Assembly: GCA_009778655.1 (NCBI GenBank)
Contig: WRFZ01000182.1
Location: 1-64,000 of the forward strand
From: Candidatus Azobacteroides sp.
Lineage (GTDB): Bacteria > Bacteroidota > Bacteroidia > Bacteroidales > Azobacteroidaceae
DNA: 64,000 bases
Direction: 5' to 3'
Below are positions 39,753 to 48,921 of this stretch, piece by piece. Below the pieces are notes generated by a model. The model saw only the letters and a list, made by a program, of their open reading frames with translations, had not been told where the DNA came from and ran no database searches. How positions within the stretch are numbered: position 1 is the stretch's first letter; the number at the start of each line of letters is the position of its first letter. The position numbers were made by a program, and so were the translations under genes.

Positions 39753-40358
39753 ATGCAGTTTACAACATTAGCGAATCCCATTTTCGAACGTTCGATTTCG
39801 GATTATCATCAAAAAAACGACGTTGATGCGGAAATTCAAAATCCGTATCGGGAAAAATCCATCGAATATTACCTTTATCTGAAAAATTGGATTGATACGG
39901 TACAATGGCATTTAGAGGATATAATCCGCGATCCGGATATTGATGCGGTGAAAGCGTTGGAAATCAAACGACGGATTGACCGATCGAATCAAGAGCGTAC
40001 CGATATAGTGGAACTGATTGACAGCTATTTTTATGAAAAATATCAATCAACCGTTTATGCCGGAACGGTAACTCTCAATACGGAAAGTCCGGCTTGGGCT
40101 GTTGACCGCCTGTCAATCCTTGCATTGAAGATTTACCACATGCATCAAGAGACTTTACGAGAAGATGTTAATGAAGATCACCGAGACGCTTGCCGGAAAA
40201 AATCAGCCGTTCTGCTGGAACAACAACAAGATTTATCCGTAGCCATTGATCAATTATTGGCGGATATTGAATCCGGGAAAAAATACATGAAAGTGTATAA
40301 ACAAATGAAGATGTATAACGACCCGAATCTGAATCCGGTATTATACGGGAAGAAATAA
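39753..40358 (+). CDS. DUF4254-like protein
   Basis: About 200-aa protein next to a family 9 glycosyltransferase, matching typical Bacteroidales context. Confidence 0.7.
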   Translation: MQFTTLANPIFERSISDYHQKNDVDAEIQNPYREKSIEYYLYLKNWIDTVQWHLEDIIRDPDIDAVKALEIKRRIDRSNQERTDIVELIDSYFYEKYQSTVYAGTVTLNTESPAWAVDRLSILALKIYHMHQETLREDVNEDHRDACRKKSAVLLEQQQDLSVAIDQLLADIESGKKYMKVYKQMKMYNDPNLNPVLYGKK

Positions 40359-40360
40359 GC

Positions 40361-41374
40361 GTGACAACAACTTTAGTCATTCGGTTATCTTCGTTGGGAG
40401 ACGTTGCAATCACAATCCCCGTATTGTATTCGGTGGCAGAAAAATACCCCGATGATCATTTCCTGTTGCTTACCAAAGACGCTTGGCAGTCGTTGTTTGT
40501 CAATAAGCCTTCGAATCTGACGGTTTTTTCGGTATATACAAAAGGAAAACACAAAGGAATAAGAGGAATTATCCGATTGTTGTGCGAACTTTCTTCGGTT
40601 ATTCAAACGAAAGAAGTGAAATCAGCCGATTTGCACGGAGTCATTCGTTCTTACCTTATTGATTGCTATTTTCGATTCAGAGGCTGTCGGGTAGCTGTAA
40701 TTGACAAAGGCCGGAAAGAAAAGCGACAACTTGTCCGACAAAAGCACAAAATCAGGCAACCGGTGAAAACATCGCTTGACCGCTACCGGAAAGTATTTGA
40801 AAAGTTAGGCTACGATTCGTCCTTGTGTTTCACCGGATTATTTCCGGAAAAACCGACGAAAGAACAAATCCGGATCGGGATTGCTCCTTTCGCCAAACAC
40901 AAAGGGAAAACCTATCCTTTGGAGCAAATGGAAGAAGTCGTTTGTCGGTTGAGCGAATTGCCCAATCTGCAAATCGTACTTTGGGGCAGTAAAGAAGAAA
41001 GTAAATTGTTGGAATGTTGGGCCGAAAAATACCGTAATGTGTCGTCGGCAGCCGGACGGATGTCCTTGCAGGAAGAACTATCTCTAATGAACCAAATGGA
41101 CTTGATGGTGAGCATGGATTCGGCGAATATGCACTTGGCTTCTTTAGTCAATACGCCGGTAATTTCGATCTGGGGCGCTACGCATCCTTATGCCGGTTTT
41201 TACGGATTTAATCAAGACGAATCGAATGCCGTGCAGACAGATTTGCTTTGCCGCCCTTGTTCGATATTCGGAAACAAACCTTGCTTCCGCGGTGATTACG
41301 CCTGTTTGAAACAAATTACGCCGGAGATGATTACGGATAAAATCAAAGAAAAAATGATAAAATACGAAAGATAA
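40361..41374 (+). CDS. Glycosyltransferase family 9 (heptosyltransferase-like)
   Basis: LVIRLSSLGDVAITIPVLYSV; MDSANMHLASLVNTPVISIWGATHPYAGFYG. Confidence 0.9.
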   Translation: MTTTLVIRLSSLGDVAITIPVLYSVAEKYPDDHFLLLTKDAWQSLFVNKPSNLTVFSVYTKGKHKGIRGIIRLLCELSSVIQTKEVKSADLHGVIRSYLIDCYFRFRGCRVAVIDKGRKEKRQLVRQKHKIRQPVKTSLDRYRKVFEKLGYDSSLCFTGLFPEKPTKEQIRIGIAPFAKHKGKTYPLEQMEEVVCRLSELPNLQIVLWGSKEESKLLECWAEKYRNVSSAAGRMSLQEELSLMNQMDLMVSMDSANMHLASLVNTPVISIWGATHPYAGFYGFNQDESNAVQTDLLCRPCSIFGNKPCFRGDYACLKQITPEMITDKIKEKMIKYER

Positions 41375-41411
41375 ATAGTAATTTTGTGAAGGAATATTAA
41401 TTATAAATATC

Positions 41412-41660
41412 ATGCAAACAGTACGGCTAAAATATGATATTATTTCATGGATAACAGGAATAAACGATAAAAAGTTAATCCATAAACTCCATCAATGGAT
41501 GGAAGAGCAAAAATCCCCGGAAATTTCTGAAAAAGGAATAGTCCCCCCTGTACGAAAAGGAAAATTGACCGAAGGCTATGGTTTTTGGGCAGATGATGCT
41601 CCATTTGACGAAACTAATTATCGTGATCAATTATGGCAAGCCGAAAAAAATGTTTGGTAG
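41412..41660 (+). CDS. Antitoxin-like protein paired with PIN toxin
   Basis: 82 aa, overlaps downstream PIN gene by 28 nt. Confidence 0.65.
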   Translation: MQTVRLKYDIISWITGINDKKLIHKLHQWMEEQKSPEISEKGIVPPVRKGKLTEGYGFWADDAPFDETNYRDQLWQAEKNVW

Positions 41661-42040
41661 ATACTTCGGTATTGATTGCACTGTTTAGGAAAAACGAAGA
41701 TGCCAAAGTCGCCTTGGATAATCTTGATGCAAATAATGCATATATTTGCGACATTACTTTTTTAGAAATTTTAACAGGATGTTCTACTGCCGAAAAAAGA
41801 GAATATGTGCTTAACTTATTAGAAGTATATGGATTATTAAAAAATAACGAAAGAATATCTGATAAATCAATGCAATTGATGAAACGCTATTGTGTTCAAC
41901 GTTTAGGTCAACCGATATTAAGATTAGCCGATTGTTTGATAGCGGCTTTCGCTATATATCATAAAATGGAATTACTGACTTTCAATAAGAAAGATTTCGA
42001 TTTTATACAAGGCATTTCTATTCATCCTTTAAGTAAATGA
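41633..42040 (+). CDS. PIN-domain (VapC-like) toxin
   Basis: CLVDTSVLIALFRKNEDA; RLADCLIAAFAIYHKMELLTFNKKDFDFI. Confidence 0.88.
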   Translation: MASRKKCLVDTSVLIALFRKNEDAKVALDNLDANNAYICDITFLEILTGCSTAEKREYVLNLLEVYGLLKNNERISDKSMQLMKRYCVQRLGQPILRLADCLIAAFAIYHKMELLTFNKKDFDFIQGISIHPLSK

Positions 42041-42056
42041 TACCGGCTTTTGCAAA

Positions 42057-42656
42057 ATGAAAACACGACTTCTATCGGCAATTTTGTTTGGATGGTTTCT
42101 AAGCGTTTGTTGCTTGGAAACGAAGGCGCAAAGCATTTCAAGGCAAGGAATTCCCGATTTTGCTTCCGGTCAAAACGATACTTTGAAAGTGATGACGCTC
42201 AATGACATTTATGTCTATCCGCCGCAAGCTTTTCAAAATCCGGCTGAAGAAGAAAAGTATCGAAAATTGATCCGGGATGTAAAAAAAACGTTGCCCTATG
42301 CAAAAATCATTTATTCCACATTGATTGAAACCTATGAATATATCATGACTTTACCGACGAAAAAAGAACGGGAAGCCCATCTGAAACGGATGGAGAAAGA
42401 TTTGTATGCCGAATATATGCCTGTTCTGAAAAAAATGAGTTTGTCGCAAGGCAAATTGCTGATTAAGTTGGTTGATCGAGAATGTAACCAAAGTTCCTAC
42501 GATTTGCTAAAAGCGTTTTTAGGTCCTTTCCGGGCTGGATTTTGGAATATCTTTGCCGGAATATTCGGCGCAAGTCTTAAATCAACTTGGGATCCGAACG
42601 GAAAAGATGCAGCTGCGGAACGTATTGTTGAGTTAGTTGAAATGGGTGTACTTTGA
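42057..42656 (+). CDS. DUF4294-like secreted protein
   Basis: Signal peptide; LMTLNDIYVYPP...LRDVKKTLPYAKIIY-type pattern. Confidence 0.75.
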   Translation: MKTRLLSAILFGWFLSVCCLETKAQSISRQGIPDFASGQNDTLKVMTLNDIYVYPPQAFQNPAEEEKYRKLIRDVKKTLPYAKIIYSTLIETYEYIMTLPTKKEREAHLKRMEKDLYAEYMPVLKKMSLSQGKLLIKLVDRECNQSSYDLLKAFLGPFRAGFWNIFAGIFGASLKSTWDPNGKDAAAERIVELVEMGVL

Positions 42657-43164
42657 AAATTTCCCAAAGGACAATGCCTGCCGCCACCGAAACATTGAGC
42701 GAATGTTTTGTACCGAATTGAGGAATTTCGATGCAAGCATCGCAATAATCCATAACAGTTTGGTCTATTCCTTTGACTTCATTACCCAAAACAACGGCAT
42801 ACCGAAGATTCTCCGGTCGGAATTTATCCAAAGGAATACTGTCTTCAGCTTGTTCTACGGCGAGAATATGATAGTCTTTTTGTTTAAGCAGCCGAATCGC
42901 ATCAAGCGTATGTTCGAAATACTGCCATTCAACAGTGTTTTCAGCGCCTAAAGCGGTTTTGTGGATTTCGGCATGAGGCGGAGTTGCCGTAATTCCGCAC
43001 AGATAAATCGCTTCTATCAAAAAAGCATCCGATGTGCGAAAAACCGATCCGACATTATGTAAACTTCGAACGTTATCCAAAACAACAATCACCGGCATCT
43101 TTTCTGTTTGCTTGAAATCTTCCGGACTCAGTCGTTTTAATTCTGTAATTTTTAACTTTCGCAT
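42577..43164 (-). CDS. TrmH/SpoU-family RNA methyltransferase
   Basis: LDNVRSLHNVGSVFRTSDAFLIEAIYLCGITATPP; VVLGNEVKGID; SLNVSVAAGIVLWEI. Confidence 0.93.
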   Translation of the reverse strand: MRKLKITELKRLSPEDFKQTEKMPVIVVLDNVRSLHNVGSVFRTSDAFLIEAIYLCGITATPPHAEIHKTALGAENTVEWQYFEHTLDAIRLLKQKDYHILAVEQAEDSIPLDKFRPENLRYAVVLGNEVKGIDQTVMDYCDACIEIPQFGTKHSLNVSVAAGIVLWEIFKVHPFQLTQQYVPQLHLFRSDPKLI

Positions 43165-43173
43165 ACAACGACT

Positions 43174-43605
43174 CTACGATTTCGATTCGTTCGTTTTGAA
43201 AGCCAATGCATACATTTTCATTTGTTTAAGCATGGAAACCAAACCATTGGAACGAGTAGGCGAAAGGTGCTCTTTTAATCCGATGACCTCTATAAAATAT
43301 AAATCAGCGGAGAGAATCTCCTCGGGCGTATGACCGGAAAGAATCCGAATCAGCAGCGACACGATTCCTTTCACAATAACAGCGTCGCTGTCGCCTGAAA
43401 ATTCCACTTTTCCCTCGACATAATCGGCTTGTAACCAAACCCGACTTTGACAGCCTTCGATCAGATTGTTTTGCGTTTTATATTTAACATCTAAAGGCGG
43501 AAGTTCATTTCCCATGTCAATCAAAAGAGAATATTTATCCATCCAATCATCGAAAACGGAAAATTCCGTAATAATTTGATCTTGTATTTCATTAATTGTT
43601 GTCAT
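43174..43605 (-). CDS. SufE-family Fe-S assembly protein
   Basis: NLIEGCQSRVWLQADYVEGKVEFSGDSDAVIVKGIVSLL. Confidence 0.92.
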   Translation of the reverse strand: MTTINEIQDQIITEFSVFDDWMDKYSLLIDMGNELPPLDVKYKTQNNLIEGCQSRVWLQADYVEGKVEFSGDSDAVIVKGIVSLLIRILSGHTPEEILSADLYFIEVIGLKEHLSPTRSNGLVSMLKQMKMYALAFKTNESKS

Positions 43606-43610
43606 TCTTC

Positions 43611-44630
43611 TTATTTTTCGTGATACAAAACATATAAAATCGTTTGTCCTACAGCGGTTAACGTTTCTTTACTTACATTGTTCATATTATCTTCCGTCGT
43701 ATGCCAATACGAACCGAAACCCGTAGAAGAATTGGGACTGCAATGAATAATGTCAATGCATGGAATTTTTCGGTAACTTATCACAGAAACATGATCGTCC
43801 ATGATAGAGCTACCGTTCTTGTCTATAAAGTAAGAATCGTAACCGGTTGCACGTGCAGCCTCCCAAACTTTTTTCACAATGGACGGCGCATTTTGTTCCG
43901 AATAAATCTCTTTGTAAAATTGGGCGTCCGGAGCGCTCACCATATCCAGCAAAATACCGTATCGGGCCGTATAATCGGGAACATGAGGATTACGCGCCCA
44001 ATAATCGGAGCCCATGCACCAATCGCCGTAATGATTGGTTTTATCCGTGAAATTGGGAGAGCCCCAATCTTCCATATCAAAAAAAATAATATCAACGCCC
44101 ACAGTCGGCGGATTCATTCCTGCCTGCCGGGCAATTTCCAATAATGCGGCACAAGCCCCGGCGCCGTCATTAGCTCCGTCAATCGGTTTCATCCGGTAAT
44201 CGGGATTCGGATCATGATCGGCAAAAGGTCTTGTATCCCAATGTGCAAACAAAAGAATACGAGATTTATTTTCCGGTTGGAAAGAACCGATAATATTTTT
44301 TATCCGGACAGGCGTTTGATCTTGCAGCTGCACGGTTGTTTCCTGTAGGGTAACGGTCGCTCCGAAGCGTTTCAATTCGTCGGATAAATAATTACCGCAA
44401 GCTTCATGCGCATTCGTACCCAGAACGCGCGGCCCGAATGAAACTTGCGTTGCCGTATAATAATAAGCGCTATCGGCATTAAAAACTGGAACCGAAATCG
44501 TTTCGGCAACCGTATTTTGTGTTTTCAGACTTTGCTTACAAGAAAATCCGATTGCCAAAATGCACATAAAGACCGGAAAATTTTTCATTCCACTTGATTT
44601 TTTAATAAATAATAAATATTTTATATGCAA
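43611..44630 (-). CDS. M28-family peptidase / glutaminyl cyclase-like lipoprotein
   Basis: ILLFAHWDTRPFADHDP, GANDGAGACAALLEIARQ, IFFDMEDWG, MVSAPDAQFYKE; lipobox-like IGFSCKQ. Confidence 0.9.
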   Translation of the reverse strand: MHIKYLLFIKKSSGMKNFPVFMCILAIGFSCKQSLKTQNTVAETISVPVFNADSAYYYTATQVSFGPRVLGTNAHEACGNYLSDELKRFGATVTLQETTVQLQDQTPVRIKNIIGSFQPENKSRILLFAHWDTRPFADHDPNPDYRMKPIDGANDGAGACAALLEIARQAGMNPPTVGVDIIFFDMEDWGSPNFTDKTNHYGDWCMGSDYWARNPHVPDYTARYGILLDMVSAPDAQFYKEIYSEQNAPSIVKKVWEAARATGYDSYFIDKNGSSIMDDHVSVISYRKIPCIDIIHCSPNSSTGFGSYWHTTEDNMNNVSKETLTAVGQTILYVLYHEK

Positions 44631-44691
44631 AGATAAATGAAAAAACCGATTAAGGAAAAAAAATGAAGAAGAATGACATTATCTTGTTATA

Positions 44692-45474
44692 TTAAAGTAA
44701 AACGGTTGTCCCGTTTTCCAAACGATAGACGCGGGTTGATAGGTCAGCAAGATATATTCGGTGGGTTACCATAAAAACGGCAAATTGATTCGCTCTTTCT
44801 TTCAACAGATTAATTACGAACCGTTCCGTTTGTCCGTCCATAGCGGAAGTGGGTTCATCCAACAGGAGGAGCGAAGGTCGGCGATACAATGCCCAGGCAA
44901 GCGCTATCAATTGGCGCTGTCCACCGGAAATATGGATTCCGTCTTCACCACCCGGATCTCCGATGATAAAGCAATTGTTTTCATATCCGAAACAAACAGC
45001 ATAATGTTCCATCCGTTGATTTTTGATTATATGGAGAATTACAGGCGATTGTATGGTTTTTAAAGACTTCGTAAGTTTCGGGGTGTAAAATGCAGTTTTT
45101 CGGAAGATTGATACAGACCCGACAAACCGATTCCCGCTAAGCCGGTTCCGCTGATGCTGCAAAGATGCACAAGTAACCAATAAGATAGAAGCATCTTTAA
45201 ATTGGGTTTGATCTTCTTTTATCTGTTTTATTTCTTCTTGACAAAAATCACAGTCAGGGTCCATGAACAAAATGATAACAGGTTTATCGGATAAAGAATC
45301 GGTACAAAATTTCCGGTTATCTCCAATGCTGAAAGCGCAAAATTCATGAAGCGTTCGGATATTTTTTTCAATAGTTTTCTTATCCATTATTCTTTTGATA
45401 CCGAATATACCCAATAAAATAACCAATATGAAAATAATACCGTAAATCATCCATTTCAATATTTTTTTCATCAT
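44692..45474 (-). CDS. Fused thioredoxin-like / partial C39 peptidase / partial ABC ATPase (probable exporter deletion scar)
   Basis: TM + FMDPDCDFCQEEIKQI, then SLKTIQSPVILHIIKNQRMEHYAVCFGYENNCFIIGDPG (C39 C-terminal half), then ISGGQRQLIALAWALYRRPSLLLLDEPTSAMDGQTE...VTHR (NBD C-terminal half); no Walker A or TMD. Confidence 0.75.
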   Translation of the reverse strand: MMKKILKWMIYGIIFILVILLGIFGIKRIMDKKTIEKNIRTLHEFCAFSIGDNRKFCTDSLSDKPVIILFMDPDCDFCQEEIKQIKEDQTQFKDASILLVTCASLQHQRNRLSGNRFVGSVSIFRKTAFYTPKLTKSLKTIQSPVILHIIKNQRMEHYAVCFGYENNCFIIGDPGGEDGIHISGGQRQLIALAWALYRRPSLLLLDEPTSAMDGQTERFVINLLKERANQFAVFMVTHRIYLADLSTRVYRLENGTTVLL

Positions 45475-46112
45475 CTATAAAAAATTTAAAACAAGATACA
45501 TGATAAATACAACCCACAATAACAAACCGATTCCGTATGTTTCAGCAACAAAACCCAAAGAAGTCCCGAACGATTTTCGGGTATAACCGGATAAGAATAA
45601 AGCCAACAAAATCCAATAAATTAATTCAAAGATATTTAATATATTCATAGGATATGATAACCATTGTTCCACATTATTAACGCCCATCCATTGCATTAGA
45701 GAAAACAGACGTATATTGACTTCTTGTAATGAATTAACCCCAAATATTGAAAAGTAGTTTATCTTAACGATTAATTCGATTAAAAAAATTATATCGGCTT
45801 TAATTGCAATATTGAAGCATTGACCGAATTTTAAATTTTGCTCTGTAATAAAAATTCCTACGGCAAGACAAATAGTTGTATAAGATGCTCTTATTAATAG
45901 AACAAGCGGAACGATTCCATACCCGATTTTTTCAAAAAATCTCTGTTGATCTATTATTTGAGCAATACGGTCAACACCCAATGTTTCGCCAAAACTTTTG
46001 TAGAATAATGCATCATCCAAAAGTATATAATTAGCGCAAAAAGTAAAAAAATAAATGTAATGCTATACAAACAGAAAAAATAGAAAGGCGAGAATTTTAA
46101 ATAACGATTCAT
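45475..46112 (-). CDS. Membrane protein of GG-peptide locus; likely interrupted by poly-T frameshift (track ORF 45475..46020)
   Basis: Several TM segments; upstream frame starts MNRYLKFSPFYFFCLYSITFIF at 46112 and can join FTFCANYILLDDALFYKSFGE at an A7/T7 run (46045-46051). Confidence 0.6.
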
Positions 46113-46119
46113 TGGTTGT

Positions 46120-46824
46120 TTATTGTAATTTAAAATAGTTCTCCAACTCTTCTTTCAAATCTTGGTTTACTGAAGAAGAATCCTTAATAATTTTTCCTTT
46201 TTCCAGTAATAAAATGCGAGACGATATATTGAAAATACATTCTAAATTATGACTTGATATTATCATGGTTGTACCCGACCGCTTATTTAATTCATATAAA
46301 TAATTACTGATAAAATACTGTGAACTCGGATCTAAGAAATTAAACGGTTCATCCAAAAACAAAATTTCCGGTTTACTGATTATCGCCCCTATAATTCCGA
46401 TTTTTTGCTTATTCCCGGTTGAGAAATCCCGGATGTATTTTTGCTTTCCGGCAATTTCGTCGTTCATAAAATCCGAGAAACGGCCGAGTATGGTTTCCAC
46501 TTCGTATTTGCTTATTTTGTAGTTTGATGCCGTGAAGTGAAAGTATTCGTCGGGAGTCAGAAATTCGATTAAAAAACCGGCGTCAATATAAGCCGAAGTA
46601 TATAATTTCCATTCCTCCGTTTTGTTGATTTTTTTATTTCGCGAAAACACTATACCGGAATCAGCTTTTATTAAATCTGTTAATAACCTTAATAAAGTAG
46701 TTTTACCGGCTCCGTTATTACCAATCAATCCGACTAATTCCCCTTTTTGAATCTGTAAATCAGAAATGTCTAAAACCGTCTGTTTGTTATATATTTTCGT
46801 CAAATTTTGAATTTCAATTTCCAT
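46120..46824 (-). CDS. ABC transporter ATP-binding protein
   Basis: GLIGNNGAGKTTLLRLL, DFSTGNKQKIGIIGAIISKPEILFLDEPFNFLD. Confidence 0.95.
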   Translation of the reverse strand: MEIEIQNLTKIYNKQTVLDISDLQIQKGELVGLIGNNGAGKTTLLRLLTDLIKADSGIVFSRNKKINKTEEWKLYTSAYIDAGFLIEFLTPDEYFHFTASNYKISKYEVETILGRFSDFMNDEIAGKQKYIRDFSTGNKQKIGIIGAIISKPEILFLDEPFNFLDPSSQYFISNYLYELNKRSGTTMIISSHNLECIFNISSRILLLEKGKIIKDSSSVNQDLKEELENYFKLQ

Positions 46825-46838
46825 CTTTTTTTGATTTA

Positions 46839-48086
46839 TTATATTCTAAAAATTTCCATTTTTTCATATTTATTGGGATAGAAACATTTATATAAATAAT
46901 TAAACCAAGAGCGGTTAAATAAAATAAATATTCCTCCGGAAATCATCATAAAACAAATAGCGACATGAGAAGAAAACAGCAAAGTAATCAGAATAACCAA
47001 GGAGATAGATAGCGTAAAAACAAATAACACGATCAATGCCTGCAACGATTGCGTATTGGCAAGTAATTTATAAAAAGAACCGAACAAGTCCATTTTCGTA
47101 TTCGCAAACAGAATACAACAAAAAGATAATAAGGTAATTACTCCTATATTATAAAATAAGATAGCCGTTAATTTGATAAAAGCCTCCCAAGTAAAAGGGA
47201 GTACGATTAACAATACGAGGAATGAAAAGACTTGAATCGGCAGATATAAAATGAATTTTGCGGTTAGAATTTTGTTAAAGTTAGGGCTAATCATCAAATA
47301 ATCAAAAAAAGATGCTTCCGCCGAAAATAAAAATTGATTAAAAAGCATTGGAAATGAAGCAAAAAAGAAGGAAGTAAAAACCAATTGAATTAAAAAAGAA
47401 TCGGCAAGCATTTTGTTTTGAATAAAATACAAATAAGCAGCCGCCGATAATAAATAAACAAATAATTGTTGCCTGAGACGAGGTGACCGTATCATCATTT
47501 TCACATTCAGTAACAAATAATTTGAAAGGATGCTTTCGGGAAACAGGTTTAATGAAAAGCCGGAAATGAATTTTATTTCGGCGCGATTTGATTTAATTTT
47601 ACGAATCCGATAACTGATTAGTATTTGAGTTAAGTATAAGGCAAATAGTAAGGTAATCCCGGTTAGTAAACCGTAATTCGGATATATAATATTTTTCAAA
47701 TACGAAAAGAAAAAAATCAATAAATAATAATTCCAAAAATTAACAAGTTCCATCAGAGCAATATAGATAGTAATGCTTTTTCTGCTGTTATAAAAACGTA
47801 AAAAATTAGTATATTGACTGTTATCGCATTTTTTAAAAAGAAATTTCAAGACAAAATCAACGGCAAGCAATAATAAAGCGGAATATACAAATATTTTTAA
47901 CGGACTCGCTTCATCCGAAAATAATACGGTAGCCCATTGTCCTAAAAATAATCCGAGAATATACAACAAAGAAAAAAGGGAAATTACGGAAACACCTATT
48001 ACAAAACGAATTGTAACTTCTTGTTCAACAAGCGGATTACGGACAAATGATTTCCAATTTAATAAAAATAATGTACGGATTTTCAT
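46839..48086 (-). CDS. ABC transporter permease, DUF5687-like
   Basis: Multi-TM protein immediately upstream of ABC ATPase. Confidence 0.75.
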   Translation of the reverse strand: MKIRTLFLLNWKSFVRNPLVEQEVTIRFVIGVSVISLFSLLYILGLFLGQWATVLFSDEASPLKIFVYSALLLLAVDFVLKFLFKKCDNSQYTNFLRFYNSRKSITIYIALMELVNFWNYYLLIFFFSYLKNIIYPNYGLLTGITLLFALYLTQILISYRIRKIKSNRAEIKFISGFSLNLFPESILSNYLLLNVKMMIRSPRLRQQLFVYLLSAAAYLYFIQNKMLADSFLIQLVFTSFFFASFPMLFNQFLFSAEASFFDYLMISPNFNKILTAKFILYLPIQVFSFLVLLIVLPFTWEAFIKLTAILFYNIGVITLLSFCCILFANTKMDLFGSFYKLLANTQSLQALIVLFVFTLSISLVILITLLFSSHVAICFMMISGGIFILFNRSWFNYLYKCFYPNKYEKMEIFRI

Positions 48087-48128
48087 TTATGAATGTTATG
48101 GTTATTTTTCCTTTTCATTAAAATAAAA

Positions 48129-48174
48129 AAGGTGTTCCTTGGATTTTAACGAATATTGCCTTATGGAACACCTT
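48129..48174 (-). terminator. Strong hairpin after GG-leader peptide gene (terminator/attenuator)
   Basis: AAGGTGTTCC (48129-48138)/GGAACACCTT (48165-48174), followed on minus by TTTTATTTTAATG. Confidence 0.8.
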
Positions 48175-48184
48175 CTTTGCTCTA

Positions 48185-48340
48185 TCAAGCTGTAGCTAAA
48201 AGTTCGAGGCAAGCGACATACAAAAGAGCGCCACCCCAGCCACCACCGGCAACTATTCCACCAACGGCACACCAGAAGTGTTGTTCATTTGTCCATCCTC
48301 CGTTAATTGTTTCCATTTGTTCAAAATTCATTTTCTTCAT
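48185..48340 (-). CDS. GG-leader bacteriocin-like peptide precursor, 51 aa
   Basis: MKKMNFEQMETINGG|WTNEQHFWCAVGGIVAGGGWGGALLYVACLELLATA; ORF track start at 48448 is probably too far upstream. Confidence 0.8.
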   Translation of the reverse strand: MKKMNFEQMETINGGWTNEQHFWCAVGGIVAGGGWGGALLYVACLELLATA

Positions 48341-48447
48341 CACAAAATTAATTAAAATAAATAAAACATTACACATAAACTCTCTGAAAAACCTCATTCT
48401 TGCAAGAAATTCTGTTTTACGATGCAAAATTAGATTTTTCCCGTCCA

Positions 48448-48726
48448 CTATCCTTGGACGGAAAGATTTTTTTTGAAAAAATCTTCAATTTCTTTCTTCC
48501 AAAAACCGGTTTCGGTCAGTTCGAACGGATTTTCGTAATAGAATGTTTTTTGTTTGCGGCTGTATTTGATAACCGCCCCGTAATCTTCCAATTCTTCTTT
48601 CACGTTATAAAGTTGACTTCGGCTTATACGCAATTTTTTTGCAAATTCAATCGGCGAACCGGTTCTTCTTTGTTTAACAAGCTGATACATATCAACTAAG
48701 CGAGTAATTCTTTCAAAAGGGTTCAT
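48448..48726 (-). CDS. Helix-turn-helix regulator
   Basis: SPIEFAKKLRISRSQLYNVKEELEDYGAVIKYSRKQKTFYYENPF, HTH plus wing. Confidence 0.75.
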   Translation of the reverse strand: MNPFERITRLVDMYQLVKQRRTGSPIEFAKKLRISRSQLYNVKEELEDYGAVIKYSRKQKTFYYENPFELTETGFWKKEIEDFFKKNLSVQG

Positions 48727-48791
48727 CAGTCAAAATAATCGGCTTTCAGTCCCCGAAAACCGGTTTAAATGCAAAAGCGTGGGACTGTAAC

Positions 48792-48921
48792 TTTATTCGC
48801 ATTCGAGGTCTTAGGATACCTATGTAACAAACAAGTAAGCCTACGCCGTGAGGCGTGAGCGCCGACTACTTACTCTCGTTACATTTTGAAAAGTTCCTAA
48901 GTTTTCGAATGCAAGAATAAA
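48792..48921. ncRNA. 130-nt long imperfect hairpin, structured element of unknown class
   Basis: Nested complementary blocks TTTATTC/GAATAAA, GCATTCGA/TCGAATGC, CTTAGGA/TCCTAAG, GTAAC/GTTAC, AAGTA/TACTT, ACGCC/GGCGT. Confidence 0.5.

Noticed and set aside
44692-45474. Annotation as a simple ABC transporter or simple thioredoxin
   Set aside because: Neither domain set is complete; fusion/deletion scar explains the sequence better
48185-48448. 87-aa version of the GG-leader peptide in the ORF track
   Set aside because: The MKKMNFEQMETINGG start at 48340 gives a standard leader; the upstream 36 residues look like untranslated region read in frame
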